Assembly (NCBI RefSeq): GCF_040659735.1
Contig: NZ_JBFANZ010000006.1
Span: forward strand, 1 to 64,000
Source: Micromonospora_I sp040659735
GTDB taxonomy: Bacteria; Actinomycetota; Actinomycetes; Mycobacteriales; Micromonosporaceae
DNA length: 64,000 nt
Reading direction: 5' to 3'
Shown here: positions 15,006 through 22,981 of the stretch, in pieces
Position numbering within the stretch: the stretch's first letter is position 1
Layout of the letters: the number at the start of each line of letters is the position of its first letter
The notes under the pieces: model-generated
Seen by the model: the letters and a program-made list of their open reading frames with translations, nothing else
Told to the model about the DNA's origin: nothing
Databases searched by the model: none
Position numbers and translations under genes: made by a program

Positions 15006-15762
15006 ACCAGTCGCGGGGCAGCAGCGCGTAGCCCACGAAGGCCACCACATCCAGCAACGTGTGCGCGACGATCAAGGGCAGTACACGCTTGGTCCGGAGG
15101 AAGAACAGCGCGAACACGGCGCCCATGATCGCATTACCCACGAAGGCGCCCAACCCCTGGTACAGGTGGTAGGAGCCGCGCAGCAACGCGCTCGCCGCGA
15201 TCACGGCGCCGATCCGCCAGCCCAGGTCGCGGAGTCGGGTCATGAGATAACCGACGACCACGATCTCCTCCAGGACGGCGTTCTGCGCGGCGGCGAGGAC
15301 CAGCACGGGCACCGTCCACCACAGCTGGGGCAGACCGGCCGGCACCAGGCTGGCGTTGATGCCGAGCCGCGCGGCGAGCCAGAACAGGGCCAGTCCCGGA
15401 AGCCCGATCCCGCCGGCCAGGGCCGCGCCCCAGGCGAGGTCGAAGCCGGGCCGTCGGGCATCGAGGCCGAGGAGTGCTCGCGCGTCGCCGCGGTCCCGGT
15501 TGAGCAGATGTACGGCGAGGAGCACCGGCACCAGGGCGAAGAAGATGCCGAGGAGTTGGTACGTGAGGTCCAGCCCCGGTCGGGGCGACTGGGAGGCGTT
15601 GAGGGTCGCGGTCTGCTCCGCCAGCGGCCGCGCGGCGGTCAGCCGCGCGATCAGCGTCACCGTGGCGTAGACCGCCGACTGCGCGAGGGACACCCCGAGG
15701 ACCAGGAGCACCTCGGTGCGCAGGGCGGCGCGGGGCAGCGGTCTGCCGAGATCGACGGTCAC
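14992..15762 (-). CDS. CPBP-family intramembrane metalloprotease
   Basis: The 256-residue polytopic protein has the CPBP (Abi) signatures: EE in QNAVLEEIVVVGYL, the second motif around LLRGSYHLYQG, and the terminal HTLLDVVAFVGY. The paired Glu and two His residues form the zinc site in CPBP/Rce1 proteases. About seven or eight hydrophobic segments fit the family. Substrates in bacteria range from prenylated peptides to bacteriocin-immunity targets and are unknown here. The stop overlaps the convergent EcsC-like gene. Confidence 0.88.
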   Translation of the reverse strand: MTVDLGRPLPRAALRTEVLLVLGVSLAQSAVYATVTLIARLTAARPLAEQTATLNASQSPRPGLDLTYQLLGIFFALVPVLLAVHLLNRDRGDARALLGLDARRPGFDLAWGAALAGGIGLPGLALFWLAARLGINASLVPAGLPQLWWTVPVLVLAAAQNAVLEEIVVVGYLMTRLRDLGWRIGAVIAASALLRGSYHLYQGLGAFVGNAIMGAVFALFFLRTKRVLPLIVAHTLLDVVAFVGYALLPRDWFSWL

Positions 15763-15783
15763 CGCACCACTCTGCCCGACGGG

Positions 15784-16416
15784 TCAGTCGAGCGGTGACC
15801 GGGAGCGGGGGGTGCCCTTCGCGGCGAAGAAGTCCCCGCCCTTGCGTTTCGCGTCGTCGGTGCCCCAGGCCCGGCCCTGCGGCGCCTTGGTGAGTCGGGG
15901 GATGTGCTTGGAGCAGTGGATGTACGCCTCTTCGACCCGCACGAGCACCCACCGTTCGGCACGGCGCCCCGGCACGGGGTCGATGGGGAGGTGCGGCACG
16001 TCGGAGCGCATCACGTCATCTTCGACGATCTTGGCGCGCCCGTTGACGTGGAGTCCGATGACGTCACGCACGAAGTCGACGAACAGCAGTCCGACATGGG
16101 CGTTCTCACTGATGTTGCCGAGACTCGCCATGACTCCGTTGCCCCGGTACTCCGGCCAGGCGAGCCATTTTTCGCTGATGACGTAGACGAAGCCGGGCGG
16201 ACCGGCCCGGAATGTGTTGTCACACTCACCCTGCGCGTCGGCCGTGGCGACGAACATCATCTCCTGTCGGCCGACGAACTCGCGCATCCGAGGATTCAGG
16301 TGGTCGAGGACCTGCTGCTCGTAGAAGCGCTCAGCTCGCTCGTTCGTGCCGTACTGCTGTTGCAGCACGTGTTCACCCGCCGAGCCCGGCAGGTGAACAA
16401 GCTGACTGCGCTCCAT
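15784..16416 (-). CDS. Pyridoxamine 5'-phosphate oxidase-family FMN-binding protein
   Basis: The 210-residue protein starts at MERSQLVHL (ATG 16416), preceded by GGAGG four bases upstream; a longer upstream reading is spurious. The split-barrel pattern is seen in MMFVATADAQGECDNTF, FVYVISEKWLAWPEYRGN and HVGLLFVDFVRDVIGLHVNG, typical of PPOX-class flavin- or F420-binding proteins. It ends in a Lys/Arg-rich tail. It is divergent from the flavohaemoglobin gene, with a 261-base shared control region, so co-regulation under nitrosative or oxidative stress is a reasonable inference. Confidence 0.85.
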   Translation of the reverse strand: MERSQLVHLPGSAGEHVLQQQYGTNERAERFYEQQVLDHLNPRMREFVGRQEMMFVATADAQGECDNTFRAGPPGFVYVISEKWLAWPEYRGNGVMASLGNISENAHVGLLFVDFVRDVIGLHVNGRAKIVEDDVMRSDVPHLPIDPVPGRRAERWVLVRVEEAYIHCSKHIPRLTKAPQGRAWGTDDAKRKGGDFFAAKGTPRSRSPLD

Positions 16417-16453
16417 GCATCCTCCGAATTCCACCGTGACAACCATCACTAAA

Positions 16454-16603
16454 CGTGCCCAGGGCATAACCACACGTGGCCCACGTTGGCACAGGTCATG
16501 GGCACCCGCCAGGCAACGTGGAACAATGTCGCACACCATGTGCGACGGTGGCAGACCCACGATGCGGCACTCTTAAAGTCGCGTGCACAGGGCATGGCCA
16601 CAC
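16454..16603. repeat. Three degenerate direct repeats between PPOX and flavohaemoglobin genes
   Basis: CGTGCCCAGGGCATAACCAC at 16454-16473 (and AC after it) recurs at 16582-16603 with 19 of 22 bases identical. A shorter related copy, GCACAGGTCATGGGCAC, lies at 16489-16505. The shared core is G(G/T)CATnnCCAC-like. Position in a divergent control region suggests operator sites, though no matching regulator consensus is recognised. Confidence 0.5.
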
Positions 16604-16677
16604 ACCCAGGGATCGAAACCCGATCACCGCTCAGTCACGCTGGCATGACGCCGCGTGCCGTCACGAAAAGGGCGTCA

Positions 16678-17793
16678 ATGGGTAACCTCTCACGGCTACT
16701 AAAAGAGAGCTGGACCCTCGTCGAGGAACAACAAGACAAGGTCGCCGGCTACTTTTACGCACGCATGTTCCTGTCCAACCCGCACCTGCGCGATCTTTTC
16801 CCCGTGCAGATGGACGTGCAGCGGGCCCGACTGCTCGGAGCGATCGTCACCGCGGTGCAGACGGTCGGCGACCCGGAGCGGTTCGACGAGTACCTGCGCG
16901 CGCTCGGGCGGGACCATCGCAAGTTCCACGTGGCGCCCGAGCACTACGACGTGGTCCGGGACGCGCTGCTGGAGGCGTTCCGCACGTTCGCCGGCGAGCA
17001 GTGGAGCATCGAGTACGACCAGGCGTGGATCGACGCGTACGACATGATCGCGCGCAAGATGATCGCCGGCGCCGAGGAGGACCCGAACCCCCCGTTCTGG
17101 CACGCCCAGGTCCTCACCCACGAGCGGCGCAGCCGCGACATCGCGGTGTTCACCTGCCGTCCCCTGCAGCACCCGCTGGACTTCCGGGCCGGGCAGTACG
17201 TGAGCGTCGAGGTGCCGCGCTACCAGCCGCGACTGTGGCGGACCTACTCGATGGCGAACGCGCCGAACGAGGAGAACGTCCTCGAGTTCCACGTCCGGGC
17301 GCTCGGCGCCGGCTGGGTGTCGAGCGCGCTGGTACGCCGCGTGCAGCCCGGCGACCTGCTGCGGCTGGCCGCCCCGATGGGCTCGTTGACGCTCGACCGT
17401 CAGTCCACCCGCGACATCGTCTGCGTGGCGGGCGGCACCGGCTTCGCCCCGATCAAGGCGATCATCGATGAGCTGACCCGCTACAACCGGACCCGCTGGG
17501 TGCATGTGTTCTACGGCGCGAAGGACCGCGACGACCTCTACGACCTGGATGAGCTGACCAAGCTGGCGGCGCGCTACCCGTGGCTGACCGTGGTGCCGGC
17601 GTGCAGCGACGATCCGGGGTTCAGCGGCGAGCAGGGCAACATCTCCGACGTCGTGGCGCGGTACGGCCCGTGGAACGAGCACGACTTCTTCGTCTCCGGC
17701 TCGACGCCGATGGTCAAGGCCACGCTGCGGACGCTGGCCGAACTCCAGGTCCCGTCGATCCGCATCAAGTACGACACCTTCGGCGACGGATAG
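16678..17793 (+). CDS. Flavohaemoglobin-type protein (globin plus ferredoxin-reductase domains)
   Basis: The 371-residue protein starts at MGNLSRLLKESW. Residues ~1-135 are a globin (KVAGYFYARMFLSNPHLRDLF, with proximal His in HRKFHVAPEHY). Residues ~148-250 are an FAD domain (RTYSMANAPNE, the RxYS flavin motif), and ~255-371 an NAD(P)H domain (CVAGGTGFAPIKAI and FVSGSTPMVKAT). Such proteins oxidise NO to nitrate using NAD(P)H and O2. Length is slightly below Hmp (~400). The start is chosen because upstream codons show no globin homology; the ribosome-binding site AAAAGGG is weak. Confidence 0.88.
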   Translation: MGNLSRLLKESWTLVEEQQDKVAGYFYARMFLSNPHLRDLFPVQMDVQRARLLGAIVTAVQTVGDPERFDEYLRALGRDHRKFHVAPEHYDVVRDALLEAFRTFAGEQWSIEYDQAWIDAYDMIARKMIAGAEEDPNPPFWHAQVLTHERRSRDIAVFTCRPLQHPLDFRAGQYVSVEVPRYQPRLWRTYSMANAPNEENVLEFHVRALGAGWVSSALVRRVQPGDLLRLAAPMGSLTLDRQSTRDIVCVAGGTGFAPIKAIIDELTRYNRTRWVHVFYGAKDRDDLYDLDELTKLAARYPWLTVVPACSDDPGFSGEQGNISDVVARYGPWNEHDFFVSGSTPMVKATLRTLAELQVPSIRIKYDTFGDG

Positions 17794-17850
17794 CCCACTT
17801 CTGATTGGCCAAGTGGGGATCTTGCGCGCGGATAAAGCCCGCTTATCCGC
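17794..17850. terminator. Hairpins between convergent flavohaemoglobin and HTH-deformylase genes
   Basis: CCCACTT (17794-17800) pairs with AAGTGGG (17811-17817), and GCGGATAA (17828-17835) with TTATCCGC (17843-17850). They lie in a 115-base convergent gap and could terminate from both sides. Confidence 0.65.
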
Positions 17851-17908
17851 CAGCCAGGGTCCCCACTCCGGTGAGCAGGGCGGGCAAGGCAAGGGACGCC
17901 GGCGGGGG

Positions 17909-19441
17909 TCAGTACCGCCACGCGTGGCCGGCGTCGCGGTACTCCTCGACCGGGATCAGCGGCTCCCCGGGCGCCATCCGGTCGGTGTACAGCCGCCCCT
18001 GAAGATGGTCGATCTCGTGAGCCACCAACCGCGCCATCGCCTGCTCGAACGAGGTGATCTGCCGGCCACCGTCCCAGCGGGCGTGCTCGACGTCGATCCG
18101 CAGCGGCCGCACCACCAAGCCGCGCACATCGAAAAAGGATAGGCAGCCCTCGTACTTCTCGTCCGTCTCCAGCGAGGCATCGACGATCCGGGGGTTGAGC
18201 AGGACGAGCGGCTCGACCGCACGGTCCGGCGGGCGGACCACGGCGGCCGCCCACGGCAGCCCGACCTGTGGCGCGGCGAGGCCGACCCCCTTGCTGAACG
18301 GGTGCAGCTCGTCGAGGCGTTCGAGGGTGTCGCGCAGTCGGGCCACGGCGTCGAGCGCGGTGTGCTCGTCGCGCGGGAGATCGAACTGGCGGGCCGGCTG
18401 CCGCAACAACTCCGCGCCGCGCTGCACGATCCCCGCCGACCGCATCCGATCGCTGGCGCGGGCGCCGCCCGACGCTGCGGCGGTGGATGCCGGCAGCGCG
18501 TCGGGACTGGCCCGGAACCGCCATTCCAGCCGGTAACGGGCGTTGAGCGGCGGCGCCTCGGTGAACCATTCGAAGACGGCGCGCCCGTTCTTGTCGTACC
18601 GGGCCAGCGGCGTGCGCAGCGGCGCCTCCTCGGACGACAGCGACGTCTCCACCCCCCACACCTGCGGATCGAGGGTGAGCGGGAAGTCCAGCCGCACGGT
18701 CATCTGCCGGGTGGGCACCCGGATCGCCCGCTGGAACCACTGTCCCCACTTCTCCTGTCCGACCGTGTACGAGTATTCGATGGGCGCCCGTTCACCGGGG
18801 TAGAGGGGGAATCGCCCGTCGGAGTTCTCGAAGAGGAGCCACACCTCCTTGAACGCGTCCCGGTCGTGCTTCTTGCGCCACTCCATCGGCTCCCGCGCGC
18901 CCGGCTCGCCGCAGTAGGCGCGCAGGTCGAGCTCGGCGAAGCTGAGCGGGTGGTGGCGGTGGTGCCGGTTGGAGCGTTCCGGGTCCTGTGGGTAGCGGTC
19001 GACGGCCACCCTGATCAGATAGCGGGTGACCGGCTCGGTGCCGGCGTTGTAGAGGGAACGCCGCACGACGCAGCGGTAGACGCCGTCCTGGTAGGAGAGG
19101 GATGCCTCCTCCTGCTCCACGATCAGCCCGGTCCCCGGAGGCAACCAGTGCTCGGGAACGGGCGGGTCGCGGTGCGGAGGCGGACCGATCCGGACCCGGC
19201 GTAGTTGGTCGTACTCCCGGAAGCGCTGCCAGATCGCGCCGCCCGTGGCGAGCACTGCCTCCGCCCTGCGCGCGAAGTCCTCCGTCGGGCGGTGCCGGCG
19301 TCCCTCCACGTGGCTGATGTAGGAGGGGTCGAAGCCCATTCGGGCGGCGAGCTGCTTCTTGCTCATGCCTCGCTCCACCCGCCGCTGGGCGAGTTCCGCC
19401 GCGAACGTGTCAGCGGCCCGTTCGATGGGCGACGTGGTCAT
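17909..19441 (-). CDS. Fusion of XRE helix-turn-helix, a middle domain and peptide deformylase
   Basis: The protein has 510 residues. Residues ~14-72 form an XRE/Cro-type HTH (QRRVERGMSKKQLAARMGF, DPSYISHVEGRRHRP). Residues ~100-325 form an unrecognised, strand-rich domain with many aromatic and charged residues. The C-terminal ~190 residues carry all three deformylase motifs: GVGLAAPQ (385-392), EGCLS (431-435, metal ligand Cys433) and HEIDH (475-479, ligands His475/His479 and catalytic Glu476). Stand-alone deformylases are about 170-200 residues. The ATG follows GAGGGG. The fused HTH suggests DNA binding or autoregulation; the middle domain may sense a ligand. Whether it is an active Fe-dependent deformylase is unproven, but no key residue is missing. 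Confidence 0.88.
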   Translation of the reverse strand: MTTSPIERAADTFAAELAQRRVERGMSKKQLAARMGFDPSYISHVEGRRHRPTEDFARRAEAVLATGGAIWQRFREYDQLRRVRIGPPPHRDPPVPEHWLPPGTGLIVEQEEASLSYQDGVYRCVVRRSLYNAGTEPVTRYLIRVAVDRYPQDPERSNRHHRHHPLSFAELDLRAYCGEPGAREPMEWRKKHDRDAFKEVWLLFENSDGRFPLYPGERAPIEYSYTVGQEKWGQWFQRAIRVPTRQMTVRLDFPLTLDPQVWGVETSLSSEEAPLRTPLARYDKNGRAVFEWFTEAPPLNARYRLEWRFRASPDALPASTAAASGGARASDRMRSAGIVQRGAELLRQPARQFDLPRDEHTALDAVARLRDTLERLDELHPFSKGVGLAAPQVGLPWAAAVVRPPDRAVEPLVLLNPRIVDASLETDEKYEGCLSFFDVRGLVVRPLRIDVEHARWDGGRQITSFEQAMARLVAHEIDHLQGRLYTDRMAPGEPLIPVEEYRDAGHAWRY

Positions 19442-19734
19442 GACATGTCCCCTCAGCCGGGAAACTCAGTGTGCTTTCCGGCCGATCGGCTGCGGCAGAA
19501 GTGGCGCGTTACCGACATACGCCTTGACAAAGCCGCACAGACTTACCACGTTCAGCGATGTTGCCGATACTTTAGGTCATCTCGTACGCACCGGCTCATC
19601 GCCACCGTGTCCCCTCCCCGGGCCTTCGCGCCGGGTTAGCCGATGGCGGCCACGGGTATCCAGCGCCAGAACGCCCCCGAGCTGCGGACAAACCATCGAG
19701 AGGCAGAGGGAACGATTTTTCGTCCGACCTCTGG
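19442..19734. other. Control region between HTH-deformylase and FhuF-like genes
   Basis: This divergent, lower-GC region has no gene. A TTGACA lies at 19524-19529, but the following -10 candidate is poorly spaced. CCGGGAAA/TTTCCGG half-sites at 19457-19481, just upstream of the HTH gene, could be an operator. Confidence 0.35.
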
Positions 19735-19753
19735 TTAGGTTAGGCTTAGCAGG
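19735..19753 (+). promoter_or_regulatory. Candidate DtxR/IdeR iron box
   Basis: TTAGGTTAGGCTTAGCAGG matches the first 12 bases and 14 of 19 overall of the actinobacterial iron-box consensus TTAGGTTAGGCTAACCTAA. It lies about 40 bases upstream of the FhuF-like operon, where iron repression would be expected. Confidence 0.6.
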
Positions 19754-19793
19754 CTAAGGTGGCGGTCGGGCGACATCAGGAGGATGGGTCGAG

Positions 19794-19892
19794 GTGACAG
19801 CGATGAACCGCAAGCAGGCCCGGCGCTCTCCGGGCCAGGCCGCGCAGTCCGCCTCGGCCAACGCCACCGCCACGGTCGGCGTGCGCGCGTGA
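19794..19892 (+). CDS. Short leader ORF coupled to the FhuF-like gene
   Basis: Thirty-two codons run from a GTG placed ten bases after a strong AGGAGG (19778-19783). The peptide is basic at the start (NRKQARR) and Ala/Ser/Thr-rich after it. Its TGA overlaps the GTG of the FhuF-like gene (GTGA, 19889-19892), implying translational coupling. It may be a real micro-protein or simply deliver ribosomes to the next start. No homologue is recognised. Confidence 0.5.
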   Translation: MTAMNRKQARRSPGQAAQSASANATATVGVRA

Positions 19893-20680
19893 CCGCCCTG
19901 ATCAACCCCGCGCACACGGCCGCGCCACTCGCGCCGGTCACGGCGACCCTGCGCGCCATGTTCGGCACGGACGATCTGCCCGGCCTCGCGCCGGGGCTGC
20001 TGGTGGACGACGAATACGGCTGGATCCCCGCCACGCGGCTCGTCGACGGCACCCGGCTCCCGGAGTTGCTCGACGCCGCCAAGCACCGGTGGCAGGCCTC
20101 ACCCCACGCGGCCGCCGCGCTGGCCTGGAAGTCCTACACCTACTGGCTGGCGCTGCCCGGTGTGCTCGGCTGGGCGTCCGCCCGGCGGGTGCCGCTGCTG
20201 AACGCGTCCGACGTCATGGTCCACTTCGACGACCATCGTCCGCTGCTCACGCTCGGCCTGCGCCGCTCCACCACCGTCGCGGTGCTCCCCACCGACCCGC
20301 TGGCCCTCTCCGGGCTGCCGGAGGTCCGCGTCGTCGCCGACGAGGCCGAACTGCTGCGGGTTCTGCGCGCCTCGATGCTCGACGGGCACCTCGCCCCGCT
20401 GCTCGACGCGATCCAGGACCAGGTCCGGCTCGGGGCGCGCACGCTGCTCGGCTCGCTGGCGTCCGGGGTCGCGTACGGCGTGCTGCGCGCCGCCGATGTG
20501 CTGCCCGGTCGCACCCTGCAGAACATCGGTGCGCTGCTCACCGCCCTCGAGGTCGACGACCTGATCGAGCTCGTGCCCGGCCCGACCGGCGAGCTGACCG
20601 TGCAGCGCAAGACGTGCTGCCTCGCGTTCACGCTTCCCGAGCCGAAGGTCTGCTCGGGCTGCTGCATCCGCCCGTCCTGA
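19889..20680 (+). CDS. FhuF-like (2Fe-2S)-binding ferric-siderophore reductase
   Basis: The 263-residue protein ends in KTCCLAFTLPEPKVCSGCCI, matching the FhuF C-terminal C-C-x10-C-x2-C cluster motif, which holds an unusual [2Fe-2S] centre. FhuF reduces hydroxamate ferric siderophores to release iron in the cytoplasm. The upstream part is the usual Ala/Leu-rich ligand-binding region and there are no membrane helices. The GTG start at 19889 overlaps the leader ORF stop. With the candidate iron box upstream, iron-repressed expression is expected. Confidence 0.8.
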   Translation: MTALINPAHTAAPLAPVTATLRAMFGTDDLPGLAPGLLVDDEYGWIPATRLVDGTRLPELLDAAKHRWQASPHAAAALAWKSYTYWLALPGVLGWASARRVPLLNASDVMVHFDDHRPLLTLGLRRSTTVAVLPTDPLALSGLPEVRVVADEAELLRVLRASMLDGHLAPLLDAIQDQVRLGARTLLGSLASGVAYGVLRAADVLPGRTLQNIGALLTALEVDDLIELVPGPTGELTVQRKTCCLAFTLPEPKVCSGCCIRPS

Positions 20681-20728
20681 CGCCGCGGCAGCCGGGTCGC
20701 CTGACCCGACTGCCGCCCTGCGCTCGGT

Positions 20729-22657
20729 TCATCGCACCAGCGGCCGCACGTCCCAGACCCACACGCCGCCGATCCACGTGGGCTGGATCCCGATGAGCTC
20801 CGTCATCGTCCGCCGGTGCACCTCGGAGTGCTTCTGTGGCGCCAGGATGACGACCGCGGAGCGCCAGTAGCGCAGATCCTCGCGCGCCTGGGCCCGCAGC
20901 CCTTGGGTGACAATCGGGATCTGTCCGGAGCGCTGGATCGAGGCGAAGACGGTGGAGGTCGGACGGGCCGGCGCGGTGAAGAGCGCGGTCCGGTCGTTCG
21001 GCTTCTTCGGATCGCGGCGCGGGCCGAGGAAATAGCCGCGCGGGATCGGCATGTCCAGGCCGGTCTGCGCCGACCAGCGCAGCGGATCCGAGTAGGCGAG
21101 CGACGGCATCGGCAGCGGGCAGACCGTCTCGCCCTCTCCGACGTACTGCTTCCACGTGCCGGCCGTGATGAAGTCCGGGGTCTTCGGCAGCTTCACGCTC
21201 GGCAGCGCGGTCGGCGCGATCGGCACCAGCGCCATGGCGAGCCCGGCGGCCGTCGCGAACCGGATCTGCCCCGAGACGTTGGGATTGCGCCGGGCGAGCG
21301 AACGGGTCTGCTCCCATGCGAGGGCGAGCAGGAGACCCACCACGGGCGCGATCGCCAGCGCCCATCGGGTCGGCACCGCCGAATTGAGCACCGGCACGTT
21401 CAGCATGAGCCGCCACGCGGACGGGATCCCGGTCTTCTGACCGTCGAACCGGATCTCCGGGCCGAGCGAGAACACCGCGAAGACCAGGCCGACCACGGCC
21501 AGGGCGAGCACCGCGGGGGTACGCCGCAGCCACAGCACGATCGCACCGGTGAGGATGACCAGTGACCAGCCGAAGAAGGCATTCTCCTCGGTCGGATTCT
21601 GCGCCAGCCCGGCCGCGGAGCGGGGGCTGCCGCCGATCGACTCCCGCGAGAACGCCACGAACGAGGCGAGGTCGGCGCCGTACCGGCGGATGTCGGGCGG
21701 CAGGCCGTGATAGGCCTGCGGACCGAAGAACTGCACGTAGATCGGGTAGGCCAGCAGCGTGCCGGCGACCGCCGCCGCGACGACGAGCCCGGCCACGAAC
21801 GGCCGGAGGTCCTTGCGCAGTTCGGGTCGGAGCAGGACGAGGGTGCCGAGAAAGAGGCCGAGCCCGACGGCGGTCAGGAGCAGGATCTCGAGGTTGATGA
21901 ACGCCTGCCAGACGATCGGAAGCGCGAGCAGCAATCCGTTACGGAGCCAGCGACCGTGCTCGCGGAGCGCGAACGTACGCCAGATGATCACTGGGACGAG
22001 GAACTGCGACACGATGTTGGGGTGTCCGGTCGCGTGCGACACCATACTCGGCGCGAACCCGCAGAAGACCGCCCCGATCCAGGCGGCCACCCGGGACCGG
22101 ACGATGAACCGGGACAGCACGAAATACCAGGACACCGCGGTCGCGATCAGGGCTCCGGTGAGAAACACATTGAAGGACACGTGCGGACCGAAAAGAAGCG
22201 TCACCGGCGTCATCGGCAGAGAAATGCCCAGCACCGAGGTGTTCGCCATCATATTCACGCCGTCGGGCACGTTCATCTGTTTGGAAACAAATGGATAGGA
22301 GAAATCGGTGACGACGCGCGCGCCATGGGCCAGCATCCATTCGAAGAATGCCTGGTCCATCCGGTTGTCCCGGACACCGTGCGACGGGTGACGCCAGATC
22401 CGGGCGGTGACCCAGAACGCGAGGACGACGAAGGTCGAGACCGCGGCGACGTCCTGCGGCCACCGTCGGCGCGGCCGCGTATCCGGTTCGGGTGCCGCCT
22501 GCGCCCGGGGGCGCTCCGGAACCTGCTGCTGCCGACCGCCGAGAGCCTTGACGATGATCTTCAGCGGCTTCGCGCCATCCCCTGATGTCGTCACCGTCTC
22601 CAGCGCCTGATCCTCTGTGTCGATGCCGGGCGATCCGCCCAGGTTCGGGGTCGTCAT
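20729..22657 (-). CDS. Large polytopic membrane protein, GT-C glycosyltransferase-like
   Basis: About 642 residues from the ATG MTTPNLGG (22657). After a ~65-residue soluble, charged N-terminus there are about ten to eleven hydrophobic segments, with a periplasmic acidic motif VRDNRMDQAFFEWML after the first helix. A soluble C-terminal ~190 residues follows. The acidic first loop and helix layout resemble GT-C enzymes that use polyprenyl-phosphate sugars; the exact family is not identified. The ATG overlaps the TGA of a 12-codon leader ORF (ATGA), which settles the start. Likely envelope glycan synthesis. Confidence 0.72.
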   Translation of the reverse strand: MTTPNLGGSPGIDTEDQALETVTTSGDGAKPLKIIVKALGGRQQQVPERPRAQAAPEPDTRPRRRWPQDVAAVSTFVVLAFWVTARIWRHPSHGVRDNRMDQAFFEWMLAHGARVVTDFSYPFVSKQMNVPDGVNMMANTSVLGISLPMTPVTLLFGPHVSFNVFLTGALIATAVSWYFVLSRFIVRSRVAAWIGAVFCGFAPSMVSHATGHPNIVSQFLVPVIIWRTFALREHGRWLRNGLLLALPIVWQAFINLEILLLTAVGLGLFLGTLVLLRPELRKDLRPFVAGLVVAAAVAGTLLAYPIYVQFFGPQAYHGLPPDIRRYGADLASFVAFSRESIGGSPRSAAGLAQNPTEENAFFGWSLVILTGAIVLWLRRTPAVLALAVVGLVFAVFSLGPEIRFDGQKTGIPSAWRLMLNVPVLNSAVPTRWALAIAPVVGLLLALAWEQTRSLARRNPNVSGQIRFATAAGLAMALVPIAPTALPSVKLPKTPDFITAGTWKQYVGEGETVCPLPMPSLAYSDPLRWSAQTGLDMPIPRGYFLGPRRDPKKPNDRTALFTAPARPTSTVFASIQRSGQIPIVTQGLRAQAREDLRYWRSAVVILAPQKHSEVHRRTMTELIGIQPTWIGGVWVWDVRPLVR

Positions 22658-22692
22658 AACGAGCGCAGCCTCACCGAGCATCTGGTGCCCAT
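22654..22692 (-). CDS. Twelve-codon leader ORF coupled to the GT-C-like gene
   Basis: MGTRCSVRLRSL is encoded from an ATG ten bases after GGAGG (complement of 22703-22707). Its stop overlaps the ATG of the large membrane protein by ATGA. The frame can be extended upstream to 67 codons (a GGAAGG-preceded ATG lies at 22788), so its true length is uncertain. It probably couples translation rather than having its own function. Confidence 0.35.
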   Translation of the reverse strand: MGTRCSVRLRSL

Positions 22693-22936
22693 ATCGCTAT
22701 CGCCTCCGGAGATCATGCGCAGGAGGGAGCGCGGTACTGGATGACGGAACAGCGCGCTACCCCGGCGAATCGGTAGGTCAGCACACATGATGCCTTCCAG
22801 ATTCTTGATCAAATTGGCAGTTAGCCGACTTATCAGGGGCTTACGAAAAAACAGCAAAAGTCTGGGCTAATGGCCACATTTGACGAGCCGGTCGCGCTAG
22901 AGTTGCGAGACATCCTCACGTCCGCCGGATACGGCA

Positions 22937-22967
22937 GGTCCCCGGCACCGCAGGGGCACCGGGGACC
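22937..22967 (-). terminator. Terminator hairpin of the PEBP gene
   Basis: GGTCCCCGG (22937-22945) pairs perfectly with CCGGGGACC (22959-22967) around a 13-base loop, 15 bases past the stop of the minus-strand PEBP gene. There is no T-run, as is common in high-GC actinobacteria. Confidence 0.65.
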
Positions 22968-22981
22968 GCGAGGGCCGTGCG

